DNA of 64,000 nucleotides from Pontibacter sp. FD36 (lineage in GTDB: Bacteria > Bacteroidota > Bacteroidia > Cytophagales > Hymenobacteraceae), in contig NZ_JADPMP010000005.1 in NCBI RefSeq assembly GCF_015686655.1, positions 62,001-126,000 on the forward strand. The letters run 5' to 3'. Shown here in pieces: positions 17,128 through 25,073 of the stretch. Numbering within the stretch: position 1 is the stretch's first letter; every line of letters begins with the position of its first letter. The position numbers and the translations under genes were made by a program. The notes beneath the pieces are model-generated. The model saw only the letters and a program-made list of their open reading frames with translations. It was not told where the DNA came from and did not search any database.

Positions 17128-17285
17128 AAAGAATATTCAGCTAAATATAGAACTATTTCTTAAAATATGATCAGGCAATAACCAGCCGGCAACATATATT
17201 TTGCAGAAGGAAGCCGGAACATTAAGTGATGCCACAGGTATATGAGGAGCGACCATTACCAAAAATATAATTTGAATTAAAATAC
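17128..17285. promoter_or_regulatory. Divergent promoter region
   Basis: About 160 bp of AT-rich DNA between two divergent genes (transglutaminase-like protein and ABC exporter). Promoters for both should lie here. No specific operator was recognised. Confidence 0.4.
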
Positions 17286-19142
17286 ATGAATACCCCCCAA
17301 AAAGGAGCAAGAGCAGCCTCCAGCAAAGCTAACCAGGACAAGAAAAGCTTCCGCGAGCAGGTAGGTGCCCTAAAGAACCTGCCCAAATTCTTCCGCCTGA
17401 TCTGGGAGACGAGCCGCAGTATGACCATCGGCAACCTGCTGCTGCGCCTTGTCAAATCAGCTATACCATTGGCTATGCTCTATGTAGGCAAGCTGATCAT
17501 TGACGAGGTGATCGGACTGATAGACGTACAGGGCGAGCGCGACCTGAGTTTTCTCTGGATACTGGTTGCGGCAGAACTGGGCCTGGCTGTGCTTTCCGAT
17601 ATCATTAACCGGGGCATCACGCTACTCGACAGTCTGCTGGGTGACCTCTTCTCCAACAGAACCTCCGTGCAACTTATCGAACATGCCGCCCGGCTGGACC
17701 TGGCCCAGTTCGAGGATGCTACTTTCTATGACAAACTGGAGCGTGCAAGGCGGCAAACCATCACGCGGGTGGTGCTGATGTCGCAGGTACTCTCGCAGCT
17801 GCAGGATATGGTGACGATCGGCTTTCTGGCCGTTGGTCTGATCGCCTTTAATCCCTGGCTCATCCTGATCCTACTGGTGGCGGTTATACCTTCTTTTCTG
17901 GGCGAGACGCACTTTAACGAGCGTACCTACTCCCTCTCCCGCTCGTGGACGCCTGAGCGCCGCGAACTTGACTACCTGCGCTACATCGGGGCTTCCGACG
18001 AAACTGCCAAAGAGATCAAGACCTTCAACCTGTCCGGCTTCCTGGCCAGTCGCTTCAAAGAGCTCTCGGACCGCTACTATACACTAAATAAAAGCTTGAT
18101 CGTGCGACGTGCAGTGTGGGGAAGCGCCCTCTCCTCTTTGGGTACGTTGGCCTATTACGGTGCCTATATTTTCATCCTGTTCCAGACGGTGGCAGGAGCT
18201 ATTACAGTGGGTACACTGACCTTCCTGGCTGGTTCGTTCAGCAACATGCGCGGCCTGCTGCAGGGTATCATGACCCGCTTTTCACAGATCGCCGAGAGTG
18301 CGCTATACCTGCAGGACCTTTTTGATTTTCTGGAGCTCAAGCCACAGATTACACCGCCTGTCAATCCATTGCAGATACCACGTCCTATCCAACAGGGCTT
18401 CACCTTTGAGGATGTCGGATTTAAGTACCACAACAGCGAAAAATGGGCGGTGCGTCACCTCTCCTTCCACCTGCGGGCCGGTGAAAAACTGGCACTGGTG
18501 GGTGAAAACGGAGCTGGTAAAACAACCTTGGTCAAGCTCCTGGCCCGACTCTACGAACCCACCGAAGGCCGTATCCTGCTCGACGGCATTGACCTGCGCG
18601 AGTATGACCTGAACGACCTCCGCCACCAGGTGGGCATCATCTTTCAGGATTATGTGCGCTTTCAGATGACCGCCTCCGACAACATTGCCATCGGTCAGAT
18701 CAGTAACATCAGTGATCGCGACCGCATACAGGGTTCGGCGCAGAAAAGCCTTGCTGATCCTGTGATCCAACGCCTGCCCGATGGCTATGAGCAGGTACTA
18801 GGCAAGCGATTCAACAAAGGTGTGGAGTTGTCGGGTGGGGAATGGCAAAAAGTAGCTTTGGCCCGGGCTTACATGCGCGACGCGCAGCTGCTCATACTCG
18901 ATGAACCTACCTCCGCCCTTGATGCCCGCGCCGAGCACGAGGTGTTCCTTCGCTTCTCAGAACTGATTGCCGGCAAAACGGCTGTGCTTATCTCCCACCG
19001 TTTCTCTACGGTGCGCATGGCAGACCGTATTTTGTTTCTGGAACAAGGGCAACTAAAAGAATTGGGTTCGCATGAAGAGTTGTTGGCGCAGAATGGTAAA
19101 TACGCTGAACTCTTCACACTGCAAGCCAAGGGTTATCTGTAA
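17286..19142 (+). CDS. ABC exporter, fused permease-ATPase (half transporter)
   Basis: A 618-residue type IV ABC half-transporter of the MsbA/lipid-and-drug exporter class that would act as a dimer in the inner membrane. The transmembrane domain covers about residues 50-340 after a basic, soluble N-terminus. The ATPase has Walker A GENGAGKTTL (about 407-416), signature LSGGEWQK (about 516-523), Walker B LLILDEPTSALD (about 537-548) and the H-loop ISHR. The signature carries E-W in place of the usual Q-R/Q, seen in some exporters. The substrate cannot be told. Single gene with its own divergent promoter. Confidence 0.88.
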   Translation: MNTPQKGARAASSKANQDKKSFREQVGALKNLPKFFRLIWETSRSMTIGNLLLRLVKSAIPLAMLYVGKLIIDEVIGLIDVQGERDLSFLWILVAAELGLAVLSDIINRGITLLDSLLGDLFSNRTSVQLIEHAARLDLAQFEDATFYDKLERARRQTITRVVLMSQVLSQLQDMVTIGFLAVGLIAFNPWLILILLVAVIPSFLGETHFNERTYSLSRSWTPERRELDYLRYIGASDETAKEIKTFNLSGFLASRFKELSDRYYTLNKSLIVRRAVWGSALSSLGTLAYYGAYIFILFQTVAGAITVGTLTFLAGSFSNMRGLLQGIMTRFSQIAESALYLQDLFDFLELKPQITPPVNPLQIPRPIQQGFTFEDVGFKYHNSEKWAVRHLSFHLRAGEKLALVGENGAGKTTLVKLLARLYEPTEGRILLDGIDLREYDLNDLRHQVGIIFQDYVRFQMTASDNIAIGQISNISDRDRIQGSAQKSLADPVIQRLPDGYEQVLGKRFNKGVELSGGEWQKVALARAYMRDAQLLILDEPTSALDARAEHEVFLRFSELIAGKTAVLISHRFSTVRMADRILFLEQGQLKELGSHEELLAQNGKYAELFTLQAKGYL

Positions 19143-19192
19143 GGTATAGGACTACCGTGTGAGTAGCTACTTCCCAATTGGCATAGGTACAG

Positions 19193-19960
19193 CTACTGCG
19201 CTTCTTTATCGCTTTTTTTGCTAAGATCGATTCTGTGATAGATGGCCAGATTAATGATGTGCCTGTTGTAGAACTGATAACCCGATCTGCGCTGTTGGTA
19301 CCAATGCTGATAAGCTGCCTCAAACTCCAGCTTATCCAGGATAGCATAGTTCACGCCAGCATAGATGCGATTTTGGTCAAATCTGTTGTACAGTATTCTT
19401 TTCCCTGCATTGACAAAGACTTCGTTATTCACTTTCAGCTTGAGCGGTTGGTCACGAATCGTTGCCAACTTATACTCTATCCCTAACCTATACCTAAATC
19501 TGTAATTGCTATTATAGCCATTTGTCAGCCTGTCGTCAGAGGCATTCCGGAAATAGCGCTTTTCTGCTCTGTATCGGTGTGCAATGGTCAAGTTGCCTAG
19601 AGGTTGGTTGTAGTTAAGTTGAAGGTGTGGCCGGAGCTCCGGGATGGTAAGACGCACCAGGGCATCCGGCTCATTCGGACTTTGGAGGAAATAGGTGAAA
19701 CCTGCAGATGCTTCCCAGCCTTCCCCTACTTTCCGGCGAATGCTGTTACGTACCAAGAACTGATGATGCCTGTCAGGATTGAGGAACCGTCGCTCATGCA
19801 ATTCTGTACCAAATGACCAGTTGGAATTTAATAAGAGCGTGTTGTTATAAGAGTACCAGATCAACTGCTGCTGGGTTACCTGCCGTTGACTAGGCTGGGC
19901 CATGGCGTATGTACCCATCATTAGCAGGAGAATAACCAGGAATAAAACGCGTGAGGCCAT
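19193..19960 (-). CDS. DUF2490 outer-membrane beta-barrel protein
   Basis: 255 aa from ATG 19960, chosen because it gives a clean signal peptide (MASRVLFLVILLLMMGTYAMAQ); a TTG seven codons earlier is possible. The mature part consists of alternating amphipathic strands with frequent terminal aromatic residues (YSYNNTLLLN, FLVRNSIRRKVG, FRYRLGIEYKL, FEAAYQHWYQQR), fitting the DUF2490 family of predicted outer-membrane barrels. Function unknown. A 29-codon ORF precedes it on the same strand. Confidence 0.82.
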   Translation of the reverse strand: MASRVLFLVILLLMMGTYAMAQPSQRQVTQQQLIWYSYNNTLLLNSNWSFGTELHERRFLNPDRHHQFLVRNSIRRKVGEGWEASAGFTYFLQSPNEPDALVRLTIPELRPHLQLNYNQPLGNLTIAHRYRAEKRYFRNASDDRLTNGYNSNYRFRYRLGIEYKLATIRDQPLKLKVNNEVFVNAGKRILYNRFDQNRIYAGVNYAILDKLEFEAAYQHWYQQRRSGYQFYNRHIINLAIYHRIDLSKKSDKEAQ

Positions 19961-19990
19961 ATAGAGCGTAAGGATGGGCAAAGTTTTAGA

Positions 19991-20080
19991 TTATTCTTCT
20001 TCCGCCATGAAATGCCACACCAGTATCACACAGGCCAGACTCAGAATTGCCAGAAAAATCAGGAACAGGTCTTCTCCCAT
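19991..20080 (-). CDS. Candidate 29-residue single-helix membrane protein
   Basis: ATG 20080 opens a 29-codon frame: MGEDLF, then a hydrophobic helix of about 18 residues (LIFLAILSLACVILVWHF) and an acidic end MAEEE. It lies between the SLC13 carrier and the DUF2490 gene on the same strand, 30 bp from the DUF2490 start, so it would be translated from the same message. The size and composition are typical of small inner-membrane proteins. There is no homology evidence. Confidence 0.4.
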   Translation of the reverse strand: MGEDLFLIFLAILSLACVILVWHFMAEEE

Positions 20081-20130
20081 AGTTACGAAGGTATGGTATA
20101 AACAGTATGTATACGATTAGCCTGCTCTTC

Positions 20131-20146
20131 TGTCCCACGTGGAACA
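20131..20146. promoter_or_regulatory. Degenerate parS-like palindrome
   Basis: TGTCCCACGTGGAACA differs at one position from TGTTCCACGTGGAACA, a recognised variant of the ParB site. It is intergenic, between the SLC13 carrier and the small ORF. It is about 30 kb from the perfect parS at 50225, a distance seen for secondary sites in other genomes. Confidence 0.4.
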
Positions 20147-20149
20147 GTT

Positions 20150-21928
20150 TTAAAACGGAAAGAAGAACGGGATGATAAGCGAAGCCAGCAACCAAAAAAG
20201 AATGTTCAAGGGCGTGCCTACCCGCAGGTAATCTACAAATTTGTAATTGCCAGGCCCGTAAATCATGGTATTGGTCTGGTAACCCATAGGCGTCATGAAG
20301 CTTAGTGAGGCCGCGAAGGTCACCGCCACCAGAAAAGGTCGTACGCTTACACCCATCTCCTTAGCCGCCACTATAGCGATTGGTGCCAACAAGGCCGCCG
20401 TAGCATTGTTCGACATGAAGTTGGTAGACATGAACGTGATAAAGAAAAAAGCAGATAGCAAAGCATGCGGCCCATAACTGCCGATAGAGTCCACCAGAAA
20501 ACCTGAAAGCAGACCGGCCGCTCCTGTTTTTTCCAGCGCAGTACCCATGGAGAGTACTCCAGCCAACATAAAGATCACCTTCCACTCAATGGCTTTGTAG
20601 AGTTCGTCGAGTCGTATACATTTGGTCAGCACCAGCAGCACCACACCCACCAGGGCACTCAGCACAATGTGCGCCAGTCCGGTAGCGGCCGTAAATACAA
20701 CGCCAGCTCCTATCAGCAGTACCGGTATGATCTTACTGTAATCGTATTGGCTTCGCTCCGTCTCCGAGATTAGCAGAATGTCCTCATTGTTGCGAAGGTT
20801 CAGGGCCTGGTCTTTGTCGGCAGCAATCAAAAGTACGTCACCGGCCGATAGGCGGGTGTGGGTCAGTTTTTCATGCAGAATTTCGTCGCGATGTCGTATT
20901 GCCACCACCGTGGCGCCATGGTTATGCGCTCTGAAGTCAAGCTGCTTCAGGGACTTATCTACCATGTAGGAATTAGGCGTCACAATCGCTTCGTAAAGCT
21001 TTGTAGAAGTATTGTTCAGGTCTTCTTCTTTGAGCTTCCGTTCTGATTTCAGCTTGATGCCCTTCTCCTCTTTCATCTTTTTGAGCTTCTCCACATCGCA
21101 GCGCACCTTCAGCACATCGCCTACACGCAGCATGGTGTAGGGTGTGGCATTCAGCAAATACTTGTCGCGTGTGATCTGCAGCACGTCTATGTCCAGGTTC
21201 TGCACCAGGCTGGAACTGCTGAGTGGCATACCTGCCGACGGAGACTCAGGCTGGATAACAATCTCGGTCAGATAGTCACCCATATTAAAATCATCGGTTA
21301 GGTCATCAGCCAGCTTACGGCTAGGTAGCAAAAAACGACCCGCCAAAAGCATGTACAGCACCCCAATAATCAGGAACCAGACGCCAGCTGCAGTGAGCTC
21401 AAACATGCCAATGGGTGCCTCACCCTGCGACTCGGCTATACCACTTACCAAAATGTTAGTGGAGGTACCGATGAGCGTGCATACGCCCCCTAGCAGTGCT
21501 CCAAACGAGAGCGGCATGAGCAACTTGGCCGGGCTAATGCGCGTGTCCCGTGCCACCTGTATCACGACGGGCATCAACAGGGCTACTACAGCAGTGTCGT
21601 TGATAAACGCGGAAAGCAGACCTGCCACTAGCATCACGGCCAGCAAACAAAGCAGGTAATTACGACGCCCCACCCGCGTGAGCAATACTCCTACGCTGCT
21701 TAGTGCGCCCGATTTAAAGATGGCCGTGCTGATAACGAACATGCAGGCAACGGTGATGGTGGCGGGATTGCTGAAACCAGCAAGGCCTTCGGCAGGCGTA
21801 AGCACGCCAAGCACCATAAAAAGAGACATGACCAGAATGGCTGTCGTGTCGATAGAGAGCTTCTCGCTGACGAAAAGCACTATAGCTACCGCTATCACAG
21901 ACAGAACTACTCCAATCTCGTATGTCAT
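20150..21928 (-). CDS. SLC13/DASS-family permease with TrkA-C domains
   Basis: A 592-residue membrane transporter of the divalent anion:Na+ symporter group (sulfate, dicarboxylate or similar). Membrane halves flank a central soluble region at about 205-385 that holds two TrkA-C-like regulatory domains: one starts near MGDYLTEIVIQPESPSAG and includes MLRVGDVLKVRCDVEKL, and the second includes LSAGDVLLIAADKDQAL. Transporter motifs are FINDTAVVALLMP in the first half and FMSNNATAALLAPIAI in the second, with the SNT-like helix breaks of the family. The substrate is not determinable. It may be cotranscribed with the small ORF and DUF2490 gene downstream. Confidence 0.88.
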   Translation of the reverse strand: MTYEIGVVLSVIAVAIVLFVSEKLSIDTTAILVMSLFMVLGVLTPAEGLAGFSNPATITVACMFVISTAIFKSGALSSVGVLLTRVGRRNYLLCLLAVMLVAGLLSAFINDTAVVALLMPVVIQVARDTRISPAKLLMPLSFGALLGGVCTLIGTSTNILVSGIAESQGEAPIGMFELTAAGVWFLIIGVLYMLLAGRFLLPSRKLADDLTDDFNMGDYLTEIVIQPESPSAGMPLSSSSLVQNLDIDVLQITRDKYLLNATPYTMLRVGDVLKVRCDVEKLKKMKEEKGIKLKSERKLKEEDLNNTSTKLYEAIVTPNSYMVDKSLKQLDFRAHNHGATVVAIRHRDEILHEKLTHTRLSAGDVLLIAADKDQALNLRNNEDILLISETERSQYDYSKIIPVLLIGAGVVFTAATGLAHIVLSALVGVVLLVLTKCIRLDELYKAIEWKVIFMLAGVLSMGTALEKTGAAGLLSGFLVDSIGSYGPHALLSAFFFITFMSTNFMSNNATAALLAPIAIVAAKEMGVSVRPFLVAVTFAASLSFMTPMGYQTNTMIYGPGNYKFVDYLRVGTPLNILFWLLASLIIPFFFPF

Positions 21929-22118
21929 GCTAGAAAAGTTAAGAACAGGACTAGCCGCATGTGCTGCCAGACAGAAGGTATAGGCTATACTACCCTGACC
22001 GAAACGGGGTAATTGGTAGCTATAACTACATTTATACCTAAACGGTTACAAAAGGTAAGGATAAGCGAAGAGGAAAAAAATACCTGAAGGAAAAGAAAAT
22101 TAAGTGAGAACCACAGTG

Positions 22119-22550
22119 TTATACCACGGATTCATTTAGCCACTGCTCTGCGGCTTCGCAGGTCTCAAAGGTGTGAAGCGGTAAATGGCTGCGAGTTGCT
22201 AAATCGCTTACCTGCAAATTGGCTATTTTGTCAACAGGCATAACATTGGCAATCCTGCTCACTCCAATTGCTTTCATTTTGCGCTGCGATTCTTCATGCA
22301 GACTATTGAGTTGCTGCGGGTGGGTGATCATGGTACGCATATCGATAAGGAGCGTAAAGCCTTCGGAGACCAGTTGCAGTGCCTTGTCCCAATCACTCAG
22401 GAAATCAGGTATACTGTCTGTGTTCTTCCAAAAGCCCAATATACTATAGTATATTCGGTTCCTGATGCCATCATAGGCTATCTCATAGCACTTATTGCGA
22501 GCTACATATTGCCTAGTGGTTGGGTCGGTATGGTGCGTCTTACTATCCAT
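22119..22550 (-). CDS. STAS/SpoIIAA-like hypothetical protein
   Basis: A 143-residue soluble protein. The pattern is a strand (CYEIAYDGIRNRIYYSILG), a helix with DFLSDWDKAL, a strand (FTLLIDMRTM) and helices with amphipathic spacing, which matches SpoIIAA-like/STAS proteins that are abundant in this order. No phosphorylatable serine can be placed with certainty. Function unknown; it stands alone. Confidence 0.55.
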   Translation of the reverse strand: MDSKTHHTDPTTRQYVARNKCYEIAYDGIRNRIYYSILGFWKNTDSIPDFLSDWDKALQLVSEGFTLLIDMRTMITHPQQLNSLHEESQRKMKAIGVSRIANVMPVDKIANLQVSDLATRSHLPLHTFETCEAAEQWLNESVV

Positions 22551-22671
22551 GAAGAGTTCTCGTATAGCATACGCAATCGCTTACCAAATGCTTTATACCT
22601 ATTCAAGGATGAATAGGCTGATAAAGGGTAAAACGGTGCAATCCAGAATTCAGACAGGATATCTTCTGTTT

Positions 22672-23145
22672 TTAAGGTTGTAACATCCCTTCCAGTTCGT
22701 GCACCATACCATTTCGCAGGGCAGTGTCTGTGGTGCGCAACTTCACACCGTTCAGGAGGGTATTGTCTCTCTTACGGCACACATACAGCTTCTCTCCTCC
22801 ATAAGTCTGTAAGTAGTTCCCCTCTTTGAAGTCTGTACTTGCCAATGCCCCTTTGACGAGGTGTACGGCCATCATGGAGCGTATTTTCTCAACAGATTGG
22901 CCTTTCAGCTCTTGCAAGCGTGCTTCAGGAGGCATCAATAAGGTATAGGAGGTGCTGCCAGAAAGAGCAGGCGCCATACCTGCAGTGGTCAAAAGCTCGG
23001 CCAGCAAGGGCCGCTCGTTAATAACATACTCCATAATAGTAGTACGCTCCAGGCTGACATTCTGCGCAGCGGCTGGCTTACTAACCAGAAGAAAGGCTAG
23101 AATAAGTACTACTCCCAGGTATATATAATATAGTTTCGATTTCAT
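22672..23145 (-). CDS. Exported fasciclin (FAS1) domain protein
   Basis: 157 aa: a signal peptide/anchor (1-27, ending AAAQ) followed by a single FAS1 domain. Diagnostic pieces are YTLLMPPEARLQEL (the H1-like 'TLFAPTD' equivalent), MMAVHLVKGALAS (the 'YHVVPG' region), and NGVKLRTTDTALRNGMVHELEGML at the end, which is the conserved H2-type NGxVHxIDxVL motif. FAS1 proteins mediate adhesion or act at the cell surface. It is somewhat shorter than average. Confidence 0.82.
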   Translation of the reverse strand: MKSKLYYIYLGVVLILAFLLVSKPAAAQNVSLERTTIMEYVINERPLLAELLTTAGMAPALSGSTSYTLLMPPEARLQELKGQSVEKIRSMMAVHLVKGALASTDFKEGNYLQTYGGEKLYVCRKRDNTLLNGVKLRTTDTALRNGMVHELEGMLQP

Positions 23146-23246
23146 CCGTACAAATGCTTGTCTTTTGCATTTATACGGAATTCACCGCCTGTCAGCCTGA
23201 TTTTAATTTTTAAGAATCAGGCCAATAAAGTGCAATTAAGCTTACC

Positions 23247-23876
23247 CTATAAAAAAGGCAAACGCCAGTTGCTGATTTGTTCAATAAACAAAGGACCTGC
23301 CTTTGGTACCAAGGCCAGGCTTATGACCATACCGTACACCGCACCGTAAAAGTGTGCGTCGTGGTTAATGTTATCGCCCATTCGCTTGCCCTGGAAGTAA
23401 GAGTACATCAGGTATAGAATACCCAGGATGAAACCAGGTATACAGAGAATAGCATAAAGGCAGATATCCTGCGTTGGGTAAAAGAGGATGCTCGAAAACA
23501 CGACAGAAGCAACTCCACCAGAAGCACCTAAGGCACGGTAAGATGGATCGTGGCGATGCTTCAGAAAGGTAGGTATATCCGACACGATAATACCGCCCAG
23601 GTAGATCAGCATGTAGATCAGGATACCGGTTACATCTCCGAAAATAGCGCCAAACGTCATCTCAACAGCATTGCCGAAGAAAAACAGCGTGAACATGTTG
23701 AAGAACAGGTGGGTGTAATCGGCATGCAGGAAACCCGATGTCAGGAAACGGTGCCAGGAATTGTCACTGGCTACAGAATAAGGATGGAAGATCCAGTTCT
23801 GCATCAGCTCGTAATTCTTCCAGGCATACCAGGATATACCTACTGTAATGATGATCAGGATAACGGTAACGCTCAT
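23247..23876 (-). CDS. Rhomboid family intramembrane serine protease
   Basis: A 209-residue minimal six-helix rhomboid. The catalytic dyad is Ser119 in GASGG and His175 in NHDAHFYGA. The second-helix motif FLHADYTHLFFNM (about 49-61) supplies the conserved His/Asn that stabilise the oxyanion. There is no N- or C-terminal extension, unlike the rhomboid at 6504-8081, so the two probably have different targets. Single gene. Confidence 0.9.
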   Translation of the reverse strand: MSVTVILIIITVGISWYAWKNYELMQNWIFHPYSVASDNSWHRFLTSGFLHADYTHLFFNMFTLFFFGNAVEMTFGAIFGDVTGILIYMLIYLGGIIVSDIPTFLKHRHDPSYRALGASGGVASVVFSSILFYPTQDICLYAILCIPGFILGILYLMYSYFQGKRMGDNINHDAHFYGAVYGMVISLALVPKAGPLFIEQISNWRLPFL

Positions 23877-23882
23877 TTTTCT

Positions 23883-23914
23883 ATTGAGTGATTGAGTGAG
23901 TTAGCGATTGAGTG
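23883..23914. repeat. Short direct repeat ATTGAGTG
   Basis: Three copies of ATTGAGTG (23883, 23891, 23907) just upstream of the second rhomboid gene. Probably slippage in a promoter region. No regulatory role is claimed. Confidence 0.5.
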
Positions 23915-24091
23915 GATTAAGAATTCCTTATATGCTCAAACGCTTGATTTTGGCCGGCACCAAATTCTTGTTGTGTGCCGAAAAATTGATTTGGGTCTTC
24001 GATTAGGCTTTCAGGTATAAGGTCATTATTTGCAAGACTTACTTTACCTAAAACTGCTCGCTGCGAACCAGCAATCTAACAATTAACAATC

Positions 24092-25066
24092 CTAACTATC
24101 TCTTTCCATTAGCTGCAGAGCCAGGCCATGGATAGTGGCTTTTCGCTCGATGGGCACCTGCACAGCCTCCAGGTGATACAGCGCCTGTTGGAAATAGTGG
24201 TCGATTTGCTGTTCGGTTTGCTTGCGGATGTTGAGCTGATCGTACACAGCGGTAATGGCTTGCACCTTTTCTTCGGCCGTCTCGGCATCGGTTTTATCGC
24301 GCCAGTCTAAGATGGTTTGCAGTTGCTCGTTGTTAGCCTGCTCCAAAGCCGTGAGCATCAGGAACGTCTTTTTGTCTGAGAGGATATCGCCGCCTACCTG
24401 CTTGCCGAACTTATCTTTGTCGCCGTACACGTCAAGCAAATCGTCGCGCAGCTGAAAGGCTATACCTACGTTGTCGCCGAATTGCTTCAGGTGCTCAGCG
24501 TCGCTGTCGGGCGCTCCCTGCAGGATGGCACCCAGTTCCAGACTGAAACCCAGGAGCACAGCTGTTTTGAGCGTAATCATCTGGATGTACTCTTCGATGC
24601 TTACTAACTCACGCTGCTCAAAGTTCATGTCGAGTTGCTGGCCTTCGCATACCTCGGCGGCTGTTTTGCTGAAGAGCTGCAGCACCTTGCCCAGTTTGTC
24701 GGGTGCTATACCCAGCATCATTTCGTAAGCGCGCACCAGCATCACGTCGCCACTCAGGATGGCCGTGTTGGCATCCCACTTCTCATGCACAGTGGGGTTG
24801 CCGCGGCGCAGTGGGGCCTTGTCCATGATGTCGTCGTGCATGAGCGTGAAGTTGTGGAAAACCTCTACTGCCGCAGCGGGCAATAGCACGTTTTCCACAT
24901 CATCATCATACATTTTTGCAGCCAGAAGCACCAGTAAGGGCCTTATTCGCTTTCCGCCCAAGGACATGATGTAGCGGATAGGCTCGTACAATTCCGCAGG
25001 CTCGTTGCCGTAGCGGAGGGTATTCAGAGTTTGGTTAAGCTGGGTTGAAAGCTGCGTGATATCCAC
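24092..25066 (-). CDS. Trans-isoprenyl diphosphate synthase (polyprenyl synthetase)
   Basis: A 324-residue all-helical prenyltransferase making a long-chain polyprenyl diphosphate, probably for menaquinone. The first aspartate-rich motif is HDDIMD (residues 77-82) and the second is DDLLD (about 207-211), both intact. GGKRIRP at about 37-43 binds the allylic diphosphate. GTG 25066 appears to be the start. It begins 7 bp after the RNase R stop, so they form one unit. The product length cannot be read reliably. Confidence 0.9.
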   Translation of the reverse strand: MDITQLSTQLNQTLNTLRYGNEPAELYEPIRYIMSLGGKRIRPLLVLLAAKMYDDDVENVLLPAAAVEVFHNFTLMHDDIMDKAPLRRGNPTVHEKWDANTAILSGDVMLVRAYEMMLGIAPDKLGKVLQLFSKTAAEVCEGQQLDMNFEQRELVSIEEYIQMITLKTAVLLGFSLELGAILQGAPDSDAEHLKQFGDNVGIAFQLRDDLLDVYGDKDKFGKQVGGDILSDKKTFLMLTALEQANNEQLQTILDWRDKTDAETAEEKVQAITAVYDQLNIRKQTEQQIDHYFQQALYHLEAVQVPIERKATIHGLALQLMERDS

Positions 25067-25073
25067 AGGGGTG

